From Acidobacteriota bacterium (GTDB lineage: Bacteria > Acidobacteriota > Blastocatellia > Chloracidobacteriales > Chloracidobacteriaceae), in assembly GCA_016208495.1 (NCBI GenBank), contig JACQXX010000070.1:62001-126000 (forward strand): a stretch of 64,000 bases of DNA, in the 5' to 3' direction. Position 1 is the stretch's first letter; the number at the start of each line of letters is the position of its first letter. Below the pieces are notes generated by a model. It searched no databases and was not told the DNA's origin. It worked only from the letters and a program-made list of their open reading frames with translations. This document shows, piece by piece, positions 1 to 9,073 of the stretch. The translations under genes and the position numbers were made by a program.

Positions 1-23
1 GGTGACAAGGTACTTCGCCACAT

Positions 24-1175
24 CTATTTTCGAAGTTTCAGCAATCGCTCCCCGGCCTGATGGAGCGTCTCGGTTTTTTTGGCAAACATAAAGCGGACTT
101 TGGTGCGGCCATCTTCGGGCGGAGCATAAAAACTGCTGCCTGGAACCACCGCCACGCCAATATCTTTGACCAGCCAGTTGGTGAATTCCAGATCGTGATT
201 CCATCCCAGGCCGGCAATGTCGGTCATCACATAGTAGGCGCCCTCCGGTGCCGAGAAGACAAACCCGGCCTGTTCCAGATAGCCAAGCAACACTTCGCGA
301 CGTTCGCGGTATTCGGCCAGCATTTTCTGATAGTAACTGTCTGGAAACGCCATTGCGATGGCCCCGGCCACTTGAAGTGGATGCGGAGCGCCAACCGTCA
401 GAAAATCATGCACTTTCCGAATGCCGTTGGTGACTTCACGCGGCGCGATGCAGTACCCGAGTCGCCAACCCGTCACACTGTAAGTTTTAGAGAGCCCGCT
501 GATGGTCACCGTTCGTTCGGCCATTCCTGGCAGGGTCGCAATGCTGATGTGCGGCTGATCGTTGTAGATGATGTGCTCATAAATTTCATCCGTCAGTGCA
601 TAGACATCGTGTTCCTGGCACAGTTCAGCAATCAGGGTCAGTTCTTCGCGGGTGAAAACACGTCCGGTTGGGTTGTTTGGCGTGTTGATGATGATAGCTT
701 TGGTTTTTGGCCCGAACGCCCGGCGGAGTTCGTCAGGGTCAAATTTCCAGTCCGGCGCATACATCGGCACCCACACCGGCTTGGCGCCTGAAAGTAACCC
801 ATCTGGACCGTAATTTTCATAAAATGGCTGAAAGGCAATCACTTCATCGCCGGGGTTCACCAGCGCCAGCATGGCAGCCATCATGGCCTCGGTGGCACCA
901 CAGCACACCGTGATGTTTTCATCCGGCAGGCAGTCAATCCCATTGAATTGTTTGGCTTTTTCCGCAATCGCTTTGCGCAGGACCGGAGCGCCCCAGGTAA
1001 TCGCATACTGGTTGAATCCTTCCTGGATGGCACGACAGGCCGCGTCTTTTAACTCCTGGGGTGCTTCGAAATCAGGCATGCCCTGGGCCAGATTGACCGC
1101 GCTGTAGAGATTGGCCTGACGGGTCATTTCGCGAATGACCGATTCGGTGAAAAATTTGACTCGTTCAGCTAACAC
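24..1175 (-). CDS. PLP-dependent class I/II aminotransferase
   Basis: This 383-residue protein is a fold-type I aminotransferase that moves an amino group between an amino acid and a 2-oxo acid in the cytoplasm. The Schiff-base lysine is K230 in the motif SGLSKTYSVTGWRLGY, and the upstream NTPNNPTGR and TDEIYEH segments are the usual substrate and cofactor motifs. Length and motifs fit the subgroup that includes methionine, aspartate and kynurenine aminotransferases; the substrate cannot be read from sequence. Its ATG overlaps the 3' end of the upstream gene (stop at 1169) by 7 bp, so the two are probably co-transcribed and translationally coupled. The gene is complete, with its TAG stop at 24-26. 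Confidence 0.93.
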   Translation of the reverse strand: MLAERVKFFTESVIREMTRQANLYSAVNLAQGMPDFEAPQELKDAACRAIQEGFNQYAITWGAPVLRKAIAEKAKQFNGIDCLPDENITVCCGATEAMMAAMLALVNPGDEVIAFQPFYENYGPDGLLSGAKPVWVPMYAPDWKFDPDELRRAFGPKTKAIIINTPNNPTGRVFTREELTLIAELCQEHDVYALTDEIYEHIIYNDQPHISIATLPGMAERTVTISGLSKTYSVTGWRLGYCIAPREVTNGIRKVHDFLTVGAPHPLQVAGAIAMAFPDSYYQKMLAEYRERREVLLGYLEQAGFVFSAPEGAYYVMTDIAGLGWNHDLEFTNWLVKDIGVAVVPGSSFYAPPEDGRTKVRFMFAKKTETLHQAGERLLKLRK

Positions 1176-2434
1176 AAAAACTCCTTTTCCAAAGGGGAAG
1201 TCACCAGTTGATTCAAAACTTCGTGCAACTCGATATGGTAGGCATAGGTTTCTTTCAGATGTGTGACATAGGCATTCCAGCCAGGTTCATCCTTTGTCTG
1301 GGAAAGAAAAATGTTACGAATGGCTGACACGTGCTGCCAGGCTCGTTCCAGGTGTTGATCTTCACCAAGTTCAAGGTAATCAATGACCAGTTTCTGGTAA
1401 ATCACAATTGCTTCAACTGGGAACAGGTCTTTGATCTTTTCAGCAATCAGCATCTGGGCGCGTTCGGTGATATCCTGTCTGGCAAAGGCGATAACTTCAT
1501 CCCACTGTTGTTCATACAGCAGGATTTCAGCCAGGAGTTGAGCATTGCCCCGGGCCAGTTCGTGCAGGATTCGCCGCTGATCCGGCCAGTTTCCCAGTTG
1601 GGTAGCCAGTGTTTCGATTTGCTGGTACAGCTCAGGCGTAAACCGGCTATAGTGGGCGGTGGCCATCAAAATCCGGCAGAGATTGTGGCTATCAGCCTTC
1701 GCCGTATAGTGCTCTGCCAGTCGAAGCAACACCGGGCTGGTCTCGGGTGCTTCAACCTCAGCGGCAAACGCATAGTGGGCAATCTGGATCCGAACCGGCA
1801 ACTCAGTGACAAACCGTTCCAGGATTTCAACAGATCGCCGGGCATTTCCCTTTGACTGCCAGTAATCAGCCAGTTGGAGAAAGTTGGCTTCGGTTTCCAG
1901 ATGAGATTCGCGGATGTTGAGAAACTCGTCTTCTTCGCCGAGTTTCAAGTAATACTCAGCCATCCAGTCAAATGCACCTGGAAGGTTGCTTTCGACCAGT
2001 CGTTCAATCAGGTAGCGGTATTCGGCTTCGGTCGTGGCCAGTGTATCAATCCCAGCTTTCAGTTTTGACAGCACGGACCCAAATGCACACATGTCCCATT
2101 CACAGGCTTCCAGCAGGTGGTCCAGATATTGATCCTGAGACTCACTGGATCGGGCGTTTTGAACGGCCTGCACATACCCGGCAATCGCCCGCTCAAACTG
2201 AACCGTTCCCAGTGGAAATTCACGAAACTGGTCATTCCCGGTTTTGAGAAAGTGCCAGCAGGCTTCGATTTGTTCTTTGGGTGGTAATGCGGCAATTTGG
2301 ATTAAGAGAGACTCAAGTTCCGGATAGGTTTCCAGTTCGTCATATTCATAAGTCTCAAGGTCCGTTTCGTTTTCCAGCCGATCAAGCAGCCGCTGAAAAA
2401 TCCACGGGGTGGCTTTTTTTACATCTTTGAGCAT
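1169..2434 (-). CDS. Alpha-helical repeat protein of unknown function
   Basis: I do not recognise a named family for this 421-residue protein. It has no signal peptide and no membrane segment. It is acidic and appears almost entirely helical, with degenerate TPR/solenoid-like units such as the stretch with LADYWQSKGNARRSVEILE and the later region with WDEVIAFARQDITERAQML. The general look recalls the helical tails of SWIM-zinc-finger-associated proteins, but no zinc motif is present. It overlaps the downstream aminotransferase start by 7 bp, which suggests one operon. A scaffold or protein-interaction role is only an inference from the repeat-like helices. Confidence 0.75.
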   Translation of the reverse strand: MLKDVKKATPWIFQRLLDRLENETDLETYEYDELETYPELESLLIQIAALPPKEQIEACWHFLKTGNDQFREFPLGTVQFERAIAGYVQAVQNARSSESQDQYLDHLLEACEWDMCAFGSVLSKLKAGIDTLATTEAEYRYLIERLVESNLPGAFDWMAEYYLKLGEEDEFLNIRESHLETEANFLQLADYWQSKGNARRSVEILERFVTELPVRIQIAHYAFAAEVEAPETSPVLLRLAEHYTAKADSHNLCRILMATAHYSRFTPELYQQIETLATQLGNWPDQRRILHELARGNAQLLAEILLYEQQWDEVIAFARQDITERAQMLIAEKIKDLFPVEAIVIYQKLVIDYLELGEDQHLERAWQHVSAIRNIFLSQTKDEPGWNAYVTHLKETYAYHIELHEVLNQLVTSPLEKEFLC

Positions 2435-2470
2435 GGAATGTAGTACTTGGTGCTTGTCACAAATGAAATG

Positions 2471-3226
2471 CTAGCTTGACTTTGACTTGCTGATTTTTGA
2501 ATAGACCCTCTGGAGGTCTGCTTTGTGTTCCGGTGAGTCAAGACACCCGATGAAGGTCCGATTGATTTCGGCCAGGGCGGCTTTGGTGTCGAGATCAATC
2601 AATTCACGGGTGAGGCGCTTGGTTTCAAACAGCGCATACCGTGATCTTGAAGCCATCAACTCAGCCATTTTTAATGCTTTTGGAAGGACTTCGTCTTCTG
2701 GATGGACGTGGTTGACCAGCCCAATGCGATAGGCTTCTTCGGCTGAAATCGGAAGTCCAGTCAGCGAAAGCTCTTTGGCGCGAGCCAGCCCAATGGATTT
2801 ATAAAGCGGGTGAATGATCTGCGTTAGCCCAATATTGATTTCTGCCTGACCAAACTGAGCCGTTTCAGAGGCAATGCGCAGGTCGCAAAAGGCGGCCAGG
2901 TCAAATCCGCCAGCCAGGGCCGCACCGCGAACGGCGGCAATCACTGGTTGCGGTTGCTCCCAAATCTGAACAAAGAGTGATGAAACCGTCTCCAGATACG
3001 CCAGCTTTTCATCTGGGGTCCAGGTCAGCAGCAACGCCAGATCCAGCCCGGCACAGAAGTTTTTCCCGGCACCAGTCAGGACAATGGCATTTACCGCCTG
3101 ATCTGTTGCGGCCTCTTTCAAAACAACCAGAAGTGATTTGACCAGATCCGGATGGAGGGAATTGCTCTTCGCCGGATTATTCAGGGTGATGGTGAGGACT
3201 TTGCCTTGATGTTCGGTGAGGATCAT
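2471..3226 (-). CDS. Enoyl-CoA hydratase/isomerase (crotonase) family protein
   Basis: A 251-residue crotonase-fold protein. The oxyanion-hole regions are visible as NFCAGLDLALL and as AAVRGAALAGGFDLAAFCDLRIA, and the following FGQAEINIGL is the usual third core motif. Crotonases hydrate or isomerise enoyl-CoA esters, usually in fatty-acid or branched-chain amino-acid breakdown. The catalytic pair of Glu residues of classical hydratase is not clearly complete: the position after the second oxyanion motif reads FDLA where EL is common. It could therefore be an isomerase or another crotonase activity. Acyl-CoA carboxylase lies upstream on the same strand, separated by an inverted heptamer array. 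Start is the ATG at 3226; no clear Shine-Dalgarno sequence is seen. Confidence 0.88.
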   Translation of the reverse strand: MILTEHQGKVLTITLNNPAKSNSLHPDLVKSLLVVLKEAATDQAVNAIVLTGAGKNFCAGLDLALLLTWTPDEKLAYLETVSSLFVQIWEQPQPVIAAVRGAALAGGFDLAAFCDLRIASETAQFGQAEINIGLTQIIHPLYKSIGLARAKELSLTGLPISAEEAYRIGLVNHVHPEDEVLPKALKMAELMASRSRYALFETKRLTRELIDLDTKAALAEINRTFIGCLDSPEHKADLQRVYSKISKSKSS

Positions 3227-3242
3227 AGGAGTAATATCAGGT

Positions 3243-3420
3243 TGTAGTCAGTAGTCAGTAGTCAGTAGTCAGTAGTCGAGTGTTGGGGTTTAGGAGTTCA
3301 TGTCAAGTGTATTTTGTTCGATTTGAGTCATTTATGAACCATGCTCGTCAAGAAATTCACGGATTCAACGATCCAGGTTTTGTCTACTGACTACTGACTT
3401 ATCAACTACTGACTACTGAC
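3243..3420. repeat. Inverted AGTAGTC heptamer arrays around a unique core
   Basis: About five tandem copies of a 7-bp unit (AGTAGTC in one register) lie at 3244-3278. An inverted set (ACTACTG/ACTGACT) lies at 3384-3420 and abuts the stop codon of the neighbouring carboxylase gene. The core between them includes GAGTGTTGGGG and a GTCAAG-GTATTT segment that recurs in the similar element at 38650-38836, so these are two copies of one repeat family. Folded, the two arms would make a long hairpin at the 3' end of the carboxylase transcript. Confidence 0.85.
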
Positions 3421-4991
3421 TAAAGCGGAATATTCCCGTGTTTCTTCGGTGGGTTTGTCTGGCGTTTGTTTTCAAGCATTTTTAGCGCATTGATGATCTT
3501 GGGCCGGGTGTGGCGTGGTTCGATGACTTCATCAATGTAGCCCCGTTCCGCCGCAATGTATGGGTTGGCGAACTTATCGCGATATTCCGTAATGATTTCC
3601 GCTCGTTTGGCCTCTGGATTTTCAGCCAAGGCAATTTCTTTACGGTACAAAATATTGACCGCGCCTTCAGCACCCATCACGGCAATTTCAGCCGTTGGCC
3701 AGGCAAAGTTGACATCAGCCCGGATGTGTTTTGACGACATCACGTCATAGGCGCCGCCATAGGCTTTGCGGGTGATTACCGTGACCTTTGGAACTGTTGC
3801 TTCAGCAAAGGCATAGAGCAGTTTGGCACCGTGACGGATGATGCCACCATATTCCTGCTCAGTTCCCGGCATAAATCCTGGCACGTCAACTAGCGTGACC
3901 AGCGGGATGTTAAAGCAATCACAGAAGCGCACAAACCGGGCGGCTTTGACTGAGGCGTCAATATCTAAAACCCCGGCCAGCACATTGGGTTGATTGGCGA
4001 CAATCCCAACCGGCATACCATCAAAGCGGGCAAACCCGACGATGATGTTGCGGGCATAGTGTTCGTGAACTTCAAAGAAATGCCTGTCATCCACCAGATG
4101 TTTGATCACGTGGTGCATGTCATAGGGCTGATTGGGGTTTACGGGGACCAGCGTGTTGAGTTTGTCATCCCGGCGATCAGGTTTGTCGCTTGGAATCCGA
4201 CGTGGTGGCGATTCCAGATTATTGGATGGGATAAATGAAAGCAGTTCGCGGATGATTGCCAGACAGTCGGTTTCATCTTCGGCGGCAAAGTGCGCGACCC
4301 CGCTTTTCATATTGTGGGTCATGGCACCACCGAGTTCTTCTTTGGTGACCTCTTCATTGGTGACAGCTTTGATGACGTCCGGCCCGGTAATGAACATGTA
4401 ACTGGTTTTTTTGACCATCACGTTAAAATCCGTAATGGCCGGGCTATAGACCGCGCCCCCGGCACAGGGGCCGAGAATCGCTGAAATTTGCGGGACCACC
4501 CCGGAGGCCAGGGTGTTGCGCAGGAAAATTTCGGCATATCCGCCCAGACTGGCAACACCTTCCTGAATGCGAGCGCCGCCAGAGTCATTGAGACCAATGA
4601 CCGGGGCGCCAACTTTCATCGCCATATCCATGACTTTGCAAATTTTTTCGGCATTGGTTTCAGAAAGCGAACCGCCAAACACTGAGAAATCCTGGGCAAA
4701 AATCAGCACCACCCGTCCATCAACCCGCCCATAGCCCGCCACAACACCATCGCCCAGAAATTGCTGGTCTGCCATATCAAAATCAGTGCAGCGGTGTTTT
4801 TTAAAGCGATCAAATTCTTCAAAGGAACCTTCGTCTACAAACGCCAGGATGCGTTCACGGGCCGTCATTTTCCCAGCCGCATGAAGTTTTTCGACTCGCT
4901 CGGCACCGCCGCCAGCCAGCGCCTGTTTATCTTTATCACGGAGAAGATCAAGGTATTTATCAATATCTGCTGTTGGTTTCACAGATGACAT
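3420..4991 (-). CDS. Acyl-CoA carboxylase carboxyltransferase (beta) subunit, propionyl-CoA type
   Basis: This 523-residue protein is the carboxyltransferase subunit that moves CO2 from carboxybiotin to an acyl-CoA such as propionyl-CoA, giving methylmalonyl-CoA. Two crotonase-like halves are present. The N-half has [25 protein letters not shown] and [12 protein letters not shown]; the C-half has [22 protein letters not shown] and [11 protein letters not shown]. Both oxyanion-type glycine pairs, the hallmark of PccB/MmdA/AccD5-like enzymes, are intact. The length is typical. The biotin carboxylase and biotin carrier subunits are not in this window. Methylmalonyl-CoA decarboxylase alpha (MmdA) is the alternative name for closely related proteins; context does not separate them. 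Confidence 0.93.
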   Translation of the reverse strand: MSSVKPTADIDKYLDLLRDKDKQALAGGGAERVEKLHAAGKMTARERILAFVDEGSFEEFDRFKKHRCTDFDMADQQFLGDGVVAGYGRVDGRVVLIFAQDFSVFGGSLSETNAEKICKVMDMAMKVGAPVIGLNDSGGARIQEGVASLGGYAEIFLRNTLASGVVPQISAILGPCAGGAVYSPAITDFNVMVKKTSYMFITGPDVIKAVTNEEVTKEELGGAMTHNMKSGVAHFAAEDETDCLAIIRELLSFIPSNNLESPPRRIPSDKPDRRDDKLNTLVPVNPNQPYDMHHVIKHLVDDRHFFEVHEHYARNIIVGFARFDGMPVGIVANQPNVLAGVLDIDASVKAARFVRFCDCFNIPLVTLVDVPGFMPGTEQEYGGIIRHGAKLLYAFAEATVPKVTVITRKAYGGAYDVMSSKHIRADVNFAWPTAEIAVMGAEGAVNILYRKEIALAENPEAKRAEIITEYRDKFANPYIAAERGYIDEVIEPRHTRPKIINALKMLENKRQTNPPKKHGNIPL

Positions 4992-5066
4992 CGGGGAAAG
5001 TCCTCACTCAATTGGAGTTGGTCGGGGCAACACAGGAATGGAAGCAGGATGAAGAAAGCTTTTAGT

Positions 5067-5137
5067 GGTTAGTGGTTAGTGGTTAGTTCTTGGTTCTTGG
5101 AGGCTAGCGATTTCTAACCACTAACCACTAACCACTT
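5067..5137. repeat. Inverted GTGGTTA heptamer arrays
   Basis: About three copies of GTGGTTA lie at 5067-5088 and are followed by a short core, then by the inverted array TAACCAC at 5114-5137. The element lies between the msrB stop and the carboxylase start and is flanked by GAAGAA/TTCTTC runs. It is one member of a family found also near 6752, 17772, 29120 and 32220. Confidence 0.85.
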
Positions 5138-5158
5138 TCTTCATTCTTCATTCGGTCT

Positions 5159-5821
5159 TTACTTCTGACTCAATTGGCCACGGAGCACGTTTTCGTCATA
5201 GTCGCAAATCAACCGTTCTGGGTCACGAGCGAGCCGGGCTTCTTCATTGAGCCAGATTTTCAGGCGGCCATTTTCTGAAAGACACACAATCTGGTCGGCA
5301 TAGACATAGTTGCCGGTGAGTTGGCCATATTCCTGAAAAATAAACCAGGGGATCAGATGACGAATGTCTTTGAATTCGTGAAAGACCACTCCGTTTTCTG
5401 GCGGGCGGGGTGGTTTGGCTGGGATTTCTTTTTTCTCGAAGGTCAGTGCCACCGAGTTGATACAGTATCGCAGGTTTGTCGGTGCAGGGCCATCAGGGAA
5501 GACATGGCCCAGGTGGGCATCACATTGACTGCACAGGACTTCAGTGCGAGGCATCAGCCAGCTTTCATCCGCTTCATTACAGACATTGTCAGGCGAAACC
5601 GGCGACCAGAAACTGGGCCACCCGGTACCGGAATCAAACTTGGTTTCAGAACTAAACAACTCCTGACCACAACAGGCACACCGGTAAATTCCAGCTTCTT
5701 TGGTGTCATAATATTTGCCGGTGAACGGACGCTCGGTTCCTTTCTGACGACAAACGGCAAATTGTTCTGGTGTCAGGGTTTGTTTCCACTCAGTGTCACT
5801 TTTGACAACTTTTTCTTTCAT
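5159..5821 (-). CDS. msrB: Peptide-methionine (R)-S-oxide reductase MsrB with C-terminal extension
   Basis: MsrB repairs oxidised proteins by reducing the R epimer of methionine sulfoxide. The catalytic core covers about residues 1-140. Two CxxC zinc pairs are visible ([10 protein letters not shown] and [12 protein letters not shown]), with the conserved GTGWPSFW and the catalytic cysteine in RYCINSVAL. The reading frame extends upstream to a TTG at 5839, but the ATG at 5821 ([12 protein letters not shown]) is a better match to the family start. About 80 further residues follow the core (from [13 protein letters not shown] to the end). This extension is not part of ordinary MsrB (about 140 residues) and I do not recognise it. 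The protein has no signal peptide, so it should be cytoplasmic. Confidence 0.92.
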   Translation of the reverse strand: MKEKVVKSDTEWKQTLTPEQFAVCRQKGTERPFTGKYYDTKEAGIYRCACCGQELFSSETKFDSGTGWPSFWSPVSPDNVCNEADESWLMPRTEVLCSQCDAHLGHVFPDGPAPTNLRYCINSVALTFEKKEIPAKPPRPPENGVVFHEFKDIRHLIPWFIFQEYGQLTGNYVYADQIVCLSENGRLKIWLNEEARLARDPERLICDYDENVLRGQLSQK

Positions 5822-5937
5822 GATCTGTCTTTCAATCAATTGGAAAAATGTGAAATGTTTGGAGTCACGAACTTATACCATTTGGGAATGGAATTCTCGC
5901 GTTGGGAAATAGTCAAGTAATTTAATCAAATAGACTT

Positions 5938-5971
5938 AGTGGACTACTGACTACGGACTACTGACTACAAA
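5938..5971. repeat. Short ACTGACTAC repeat remnant
   Basis: Degenerate tandem ACTACTGACTAC units lie just downstream of the SDR stop. They match the arms of the AGTAGTC element at 3243-3420 but lack a partner arm here. Confidence 0.6.
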
Positions 5972-5977
5972 CTGGTA

Positions 5978-6745
5978 TTATTTGGCAATCAATCCACCAT
6001 CAACCACGAGTGTGGCACCAGTAATCCAACTGGCTTCAGATGAGGCCAAAAAGAGCGCTGCATAGGCCACATCATGCGGCGTCCCAAGCCGGCGCAGTGG
6101 ATAGCCAGCTTCATACTCACGACGACGTTGGACCGGGTCAGGTGCATCTTCAATCAGATGGCGATTCATATCCGTGGGGATAAATCCTGGGCAAATACAA
6201 TTGACTCGCACGCCTTGCGGACCATAGCGAACCGCCATTGATTTGCTCAGGCTCACCAGGCCACCTTTCGCAGCCGTATATGCCGCCGTGGTGCCGGCTC
6301 CGCCTTTGAGTCCGTGGATTGCAGCAATATTGACGATGGCGCCGTATTGGCGGTCAATCATGGGTGGCAGGGCGTGTTTCGCGCACAAAAACACACCTTT
6401 GAGATCAGTTTCAAGGACTTCATCCCAATCTTCCTCGGTGAGTTCGGTCACGGCCCCGCGCCGCATAATGCCCGCGTTGTTGATGAGTACATCAATCTGG
6501 TTGTAGTGCGCCAATGTTGCCTGAACGGCGCGTTTGACGTCTGATTCAAGTGAGATGTCTGCGCCAATGTGAATGGCTTCGCCGCCGATTTGCTGAATAA
6601 GGCGAACGATTTCTTCACCTTCTACCATTCGCCGTGAAGCAATCGCCAGTTTCGCACCGGCTTCACAAAACACTTCGGCGATGGCGCGTCCAATTCCAGT
6701 TGCCCCACCTGTGATGAGTACTACCTGTCCATCAAGTCGAAACAT
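5978..6745 (-). CDS. Short-chain dehydrogenase/reductase (SDR) family oxidoreductase
   Basis: A classical SDR of 255 residues. It has the TGGATGIG cofactor glycine motif near residue 12, NNAGIMRRG, the catalytic Tyr and Lys in YTAAKGG with an upstream Ser/Thr region, and a C-terminal TGATLVVDGG motif. Such enzymes use NAD(P)H to interconvert alcohols and ketones; relatives include glucose 1-dehydrogenase and gluconate 5-dehydrogenase. The substrate is not deducible. The gene stands between two repeat elements, and its nearest same-strand neighbour upstream is an aminotransferase about 150 bp away, so an operon link is uncertain. Confidence 0.92.
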   Translation of the reverse strand: MFRLDGQVVLITGGATGIGRAIAEVFCEAGAKLAIASRRMVEGEEIVRLIQQIGGEAIHIGADISLESDVKRAVQATLAHYNQIDVLINNAGIMRRGAVTELTEEDWDEVLETDLKGVFLCAKHALPPMIDRQYGAIVNIAAIHGLKGGAGTTAAYTAAKGGLVSLSKSMAVRYGPQGVRVNCICPGFIPTDMNRHLIEDAPDPVQRRREYEAGYPLRRLGTPHDVAYAALFLASSEASWITGATLVVDGGLIAK

Positions 6746-6751
6746 AAGAAG

Positions 6752-6892
6752 AATGAAGAATGAAGAATGTGGTTAGTGGTTAGAAATCAATAGCTTCCAA
6801 GAACCAAGAACTAAAAACCAAGAGCCAGGAACTAATCACTAATCACTAACCACTAATCACCAGGTTTCTTTATTCTCTGTTCTTCATTTTGT
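6752..6892. repeat. GAAGAAT and GTGGTTA heptamer element
   Basis: The segment starts with GAAGAAT repeats and two GTGGTTA units. An AGAAATCAATA-type core follows, then a run of CCAAGAAC-like degenerate repeats, then inverted TAATCAC/TAACCAC units at about 6833-6862. The core sequence is shared with the elements at 17772, 29120 and 32220. Confidence 0.75.
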
Positions 6893-6893
6893 T

Positions 6894-8132
6894 TCAGTCG
6901 CCCATAGCTGGTGCCAGTGAGGTCAATGCTGAAATGCCTTTGAGTAACGTCTCCATTCCAGCACGGATTTTTTCCGGAGATTCTTTAGAAAAAGCCAGTC
7001 GGAGCGTGTTTTTTCCCGAGCCATCAATACAGAACGGACGACCCGGAACATAGGCAACCCCCCGCTCAACCATGTGTGGGAGAAGGGCTTCGGCATCAAC
7101 GTGGAGCGCGGCTTCAACCCACACAAAGAGGCCGCCAGTGGGGCGTGTCCAGTGCATGTCCGGAGTTGCAAAGGCATCAAGGGATTCAAGCATGGCCCGA
7201 CAACGAGTTCCGTAAAATTCACGCAACTGAGGCAGGCGTGATTCGACCAGTCCTCGCTGGCAAACTTCGGCCACGATTGATTGGTCGAGGACGCCGCCAC
7301 ACAGGGCTGCTGTTTCCAGACACAATTCGAATTTGGCCGTCAGGGCAGCCGGCGCCACCATCCAGGCGACCCGCAGGCCAGGGGTGAGAACCTTGGAAAA
7401 GCTACCGAGATAGATCACACGGCCTTCGCGATCCCGGCTCTTGAGTGAAGCTGGTGGCGGAGCTTCGGCATCAAAATACAGCTCGCCGTACGGGTCATCT
7501 TCCACGATCAGAAAATTGTATTTCGACGCCAGTTCAATCAGTCCATCCCGTTTGGCATCAGACATCGTCACGCCCGAAGGGTTCTGGAAATTGGGAATCG
7601 AATAGACCAGTTTCACCGGTGTTCCCGCGGTCTTGAGCCGGGTGAGTTCGGCTTCAAAGGCCGCCAGATTGAGGCCGTCGGCTTCTTCACGTGAGCCAAA
7701 AATCTGCGCCTGGGCATTATTGAGTGCGGCCAGTCCGCCAATGTAGCTTGGAATGACCACCAGGGCCACATCGCCTGGATTGAGCAAAATTCTGGCGACC
7801 AGGTCCAGTCCTTGCTGGGCCCCAGCCGTAATGAGCACCTGTTCTGGCGCTGCATCAGCAACACCTTTACGGCGCAGGTACTCAACCAGATAGTTGATCA
7901 GGTCACGATTGCCACGAGTTGGTTGATACTGGAGGCTGGTTGTGCCACGGTCGCGGATCAGGTGGGCGGTAATGTCGCCAAGCTCTTCAAAGGGAAATGT
8001 TTCGGGGCTTGGGACGCCTCCCGCGAAACTGGTGATTCCTGGACGGTTGACAAGGTGAGCCAGTGCCCGGATGGCATTGGGTTTCATGCTGAGGGCTTCA
8101 GCCGACAAGAAAGAGTGGTAATCCAGAGTCAT
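6894..8132 (-). CDS. PLP-dependent aminotransferase, 2-aminoadipate/MocR-like type
   Basis: This 412-residue class I/II aminotransferase resembles the LysN/2-aminoadipate and MocR aminotransferase group but lacks a GntR DNA-binding domain. The segments SFAGGVPSPETFP, YQPTRGNRDL, ITAGAQQGLDL, PNFQNPSGVTM and EDDPYGELYFD are characteristic. The PLP lysine is in YLGSFSKVLTPGLRVAW. It probably transaminates 2-aminoadipate, branched-chain or aromatic amino acids. Its ATG lies 2 bp after the stop of pssA, so it ends a compact psd-pssA-aminotransferase operon on the minus strand. The metabolic reason for that pairing is unclear; serine-derived lipid synthesis and amino-acid metabolism may merely share a transcript. 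Confidence 0.92.
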   Translation of the reverse strand: MTLDYHSFLSAEALSMKPNAIRALAHLVNRPGITSFAGGVPSPETFPFEELGDITAHLIRDRGTTSLQYQPTRGNRDLINYLVEYLRRKGVADAAPEQVLITAGAQQGLDLVARILLNPGDVALVVIPSYIGGLAALNNAQAQIFGSREEADGLNLAAFEAELTRLKTAGTPVKLVYSIPNFQNPSGVTMSDAKRDGLIELASKYNFLIVEDDPYGELYFDAEAPPPASLKSRDREGRVIYLGSFSKVLTPGLRVAWMVAPAALTAKFELCLETAALCGGVLDQSIVAEVCQRGLVESRLPQLREFYGTRCRAMLESLDAFATPDMHWTRPTGGLFVWVEAALHVDAEALLPHMVERGVAYVPGRPFCIDGSGKNTLRLAFSKESPEKIRAGMETLLKGISALTSLAPAMGD

Positions 8133-8134
8133 CG

Positions 8135-9073
8135 TTAATTCGGTTGGTTGGGGTTCAGTTTTAAAAGAGGGTCTTCAGCCGCCATGCTGGATTTACGGCG
8201 AAACAGACTCAAGACTTTTCCAAGCGGACCCTGCACGGCATAGAGCGTTGCAATGATCAGGAGCGTCCATTCGGAATAGGAAGAAATTAAGAAGATGAGC
8301 ATGGCAATAGCGACAATCGTGAGGATTGGGCTTCGGCCAGGGCTCGGATTGTTGCTCTTCAGACTTTGGAACTTGAAGGTGCTGACCATCAGCAGGGAGA
8401 GGGTTGCAACCAGGGTTAGCAGGAGCACAGCATAGATATCACCTGACAGTGATAGCTTGAGGTTCATAACCGAGGTGTTGGTCAGCTTGTAGGGAATCGG
8501 CCAGGGAGCGAAGTGGATAATTGCGGCAATCAAACCTGCGGCAGCCGGAATGGGAAGCCCCACAAAGTACTTCTTCGTTGGAGCACCAGTCGGGTCAGGC
8601 GGCGGCGAGGGTTTGTGAGCCTGGACATTAAACCGGGCTAACCGGAGCGCGCCGCAAATCAGGTACATAAATGAGACGCCCCAGGCCAGTTTTTCAAAGC
8701 CGGGAAGCGCACCGCCAAATCCCCAGGTATAGGCCAGCACCGCTGGAGCAATCCCAAAGCTCAACACGTCAGCCAGACTGTCGAGTTCGACCCCAAAGTC
8801 GCTGGTGGCGTTCATCATCCGGGCAACACGTCCGTCCAGAAAATCACACAGCACAGCCCAGCCAATGCACATGGCCGCAATATTAAAATGATGGGCTGCC
8901 ATATCAATATTATGCAGGCCCATGTATTTGTAGCCTTTCAAGGCTTCAACCACCGAATAGAACCCGGCATAAATGTTGGTGATCGTAATCAGGCTCGGCA
9001 GAATGTAGACGCCTTTGCGCATCTGCTGGCGTGCCCGAATCACACGTTCGTTGCGGTCTTCGTCAGTGTTCAC
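8135..9073 (-). CDS. pssA: CDP-diacylglycerol--serine O-phosphatidyltransferase
   Basis: This membrane enzyme makes phosphatidylserine from CDP-diacylglycerol and serine, the first committed step to phosphatidylethanolamine. The CDP-alcohol phosphatidyltransferase signature D-x2-DG-x2-AR-x8-G-x3-D-x3-D is complete in the stretch beginning CDFLDGRVARMM and ending ELDSLADVLSFG. Several hydrophobic segments follow, typical of the type II (membrane) enzyme. The length of 312 residues is slightly long, with a charged C-terminal tail. The gene uses a GTG start at 9073 that overlaps the TGA stop of psd by 4 bp (GTGA), so the enzymes for two successive steps are translationally coupled. Confidence 0.95.
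   Translation of the reverse strand: MNTDEDRNERVIRARQQMRKGVYILPSLITITNIYAGFYSVVEALKGYKYMGLHNIDMAAHHFNIAAMCIGWAVLCDFLDGRVARMMNATSDFGVELDSLADVLSFGIAPAVLAYTWGFGGALPGFEKLAWGVSFMYLICGALRLARFNVQAHKPSPPPDPTGAPTKKYFVGLPIPAAAGLIAAIIHFAPWPIPYKLTNTSVMNLKLSLSGDIYAVLLLTLVATLSLLMVSTFKFQSLKSNNPSPGRSPILTIVAIAMLIFLISSYSEWTLLIIATLYAVQGPLGKVLSLFRRKSSMAAEDPLLKLNPNQPN

Noticed and set aside
60-791. 243-codon frame opposite the aminotransferase
   Set aside because: It is antisense to a gene with all catalytic motifs, and its residues follow the complementary codon pattern.
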